Of a stretch of DNA of 64,000 nucleotides, positions 63,906-64,000 are shown in pieces. This DNA is from Euryarchaeota archaeon UBA24. Lineage in GTDB: Archaea > Halobacteriota > Halobacteria > Halobacteriales > Hikarchaeaceae. A program made the position numbers and the translations under genes. The stretch's first letter is position 1. Every line of letters starts with the position of its first letter. The notes beneath the pieces were generated by a model, which made no database searches, was not told the DNA's origin, and was given only the letters and a program-made list of their open reading frames with translations. Location: contig DASO01000010.1 in the NCBI GenBank assembly GCA_002503845.1, positions 184,935-248,934 on the forward strand, given 5' to 3'.

Positions 63906-64000
63906 ATTCTGTATAGATTCGTTTTTTATGGATTTGAGTAGAGATCTAATGCCTAGAATGAAAACAATTAAAATAGCAATGCAAAAGGCAAGAACTAGTG
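63894..64000 (-). CDS. C-terminal end of a membrane protein (cut by window edge)
   Basis: On the minus strand a frame enters at the edge with a hydrophobic helix (LVLAFCIAILIVFILG) followed by a basic tail and a TAA at 63896-63894. It overlaps the end of the PhoU/TrkA-C gene by 12 bp. In haloarchaea an MgtE/SLC41-like or other ion transporter is often found next to such a regulator, so this could be its last helix, but 34 codons are too few to identify a family. Confidence 0.45.
   Translation of the reverse strand, partial: LVLAFCIAILIVFILGIRSLLKSIKNESIQNSRN

Noticed and set aside
1..64000. CRISPR arrays, insertion sequences, prophage or integrase genes
   Set aside because: I saw no regularly spaced repeats, transposase or integrase motifs, or terminal inverted repeats on either strand.

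Overview
This window is a dense, gene-rich piece of archaeal chromosome. It carries about 70 genes on both strands and shows no insertion sequences, CRISPR arrays, inteins or rRNA genes. Protein content points to a relative of the haloarchaea (class Halobacteria). It has an H-I-K-E-C-F-A-B-D type A/V-ATPase operon, an RPA plus RPA-associated protein pair, a haloarchaeal-style TBP, PstSCAB with a Tat lipoprotein PstS, AbrB-PhoU and PhoU/TrkA-C proteins, and several small proteins I otherwise associate with haloarchaea. The DNA, however, is clearly AT-rich and the proteins are full of lysine and isoleucine instead of being extremely acidic. That argues against a salt-in halophile. A non-halophilic sister lineage of Halobacteria such as the marine Hikarchaeia (Marine Group IV) is my best inference, not a demonstrated identity.

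Layout. 1-1895 (minus): an ornithine-cyclodeaminase-family enzyme, a ferritin-like diiron protein and a truncated unknown gene in one operon. 1896-2237: a gene-poor, locally GC-rich stretch that may encode a small RNA. 2238-5327: hisD, a riboflavin kinase fused to a HAD phosphatase, and panB. 5461-19562 (mostly plus): Cdc48, a YIP1 membrane protein, a RecJ/DHH-like protein, Elp3, Rqc2/NEMF, a DMT transporter, a divergent aminotransferase/alcohol dehydrogenase pair, pelota, a conserved unknown and ribosomal protein L37e; several of these act on translation and ribosome rescue. 19595-23795: a DUF420 membrane protein, a TRAM protein, TBP, tRNA-Leu, LarC and RadB. 23792-30179: phosphate uptake (phoU-pstBACS on minus, a divergent AbrB-PhoU regulator on plus). 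30258-41342: isocitrate dehydrogenase, an F420-type oxidoreductase, RtcB with archease, RimI-PriS-GINS, MutY, an AI-2E family permease, FolD and GlyA. 41451-51396: tRNA-His, RPA locus, TRAM protein, DUF373 membrane protein, isoprenyl diphosphate synthase, EtfAB, a divergent pair of surface/regulatory proteins and a quinone-type methyltransferase. 51520-60563: the A/V-ATPase operon with a zinc-ribbon protein at its end. 60583-64000: a truncated membrane-protein remnant, tRNA-Ser, RidA, citrate synthase, a PhoU/TrkA-C protein and the end of a convergent membrane protein.

Together the genes describe an aerobic or respiring heterotroph: TCA enzymes (citrate synthase, isocitrate dehydrogenase), electron-transfer flavoprotein, a menaquinone-type methyltransferase, a cytochrome-oxidase-assembly-like DUF420 protein, folate-based C1 metabolism (GlyA, FolD) and an ATP synthase. 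TATA boxes lie roughly 25-30 bp before many start codons, as expected for mostly leaderless transcripts.

The items I would look at first are the CTP-type riboflavin kinase/HAD phosphatase fusion, the co-linear Cdc48-Rqc2-pelota stretch, the GC-rich intergenic island upstream of hisD, the OCD/diiron-protein operon at the left edge, and the DHH protein with apparently lost catalytic motifs.
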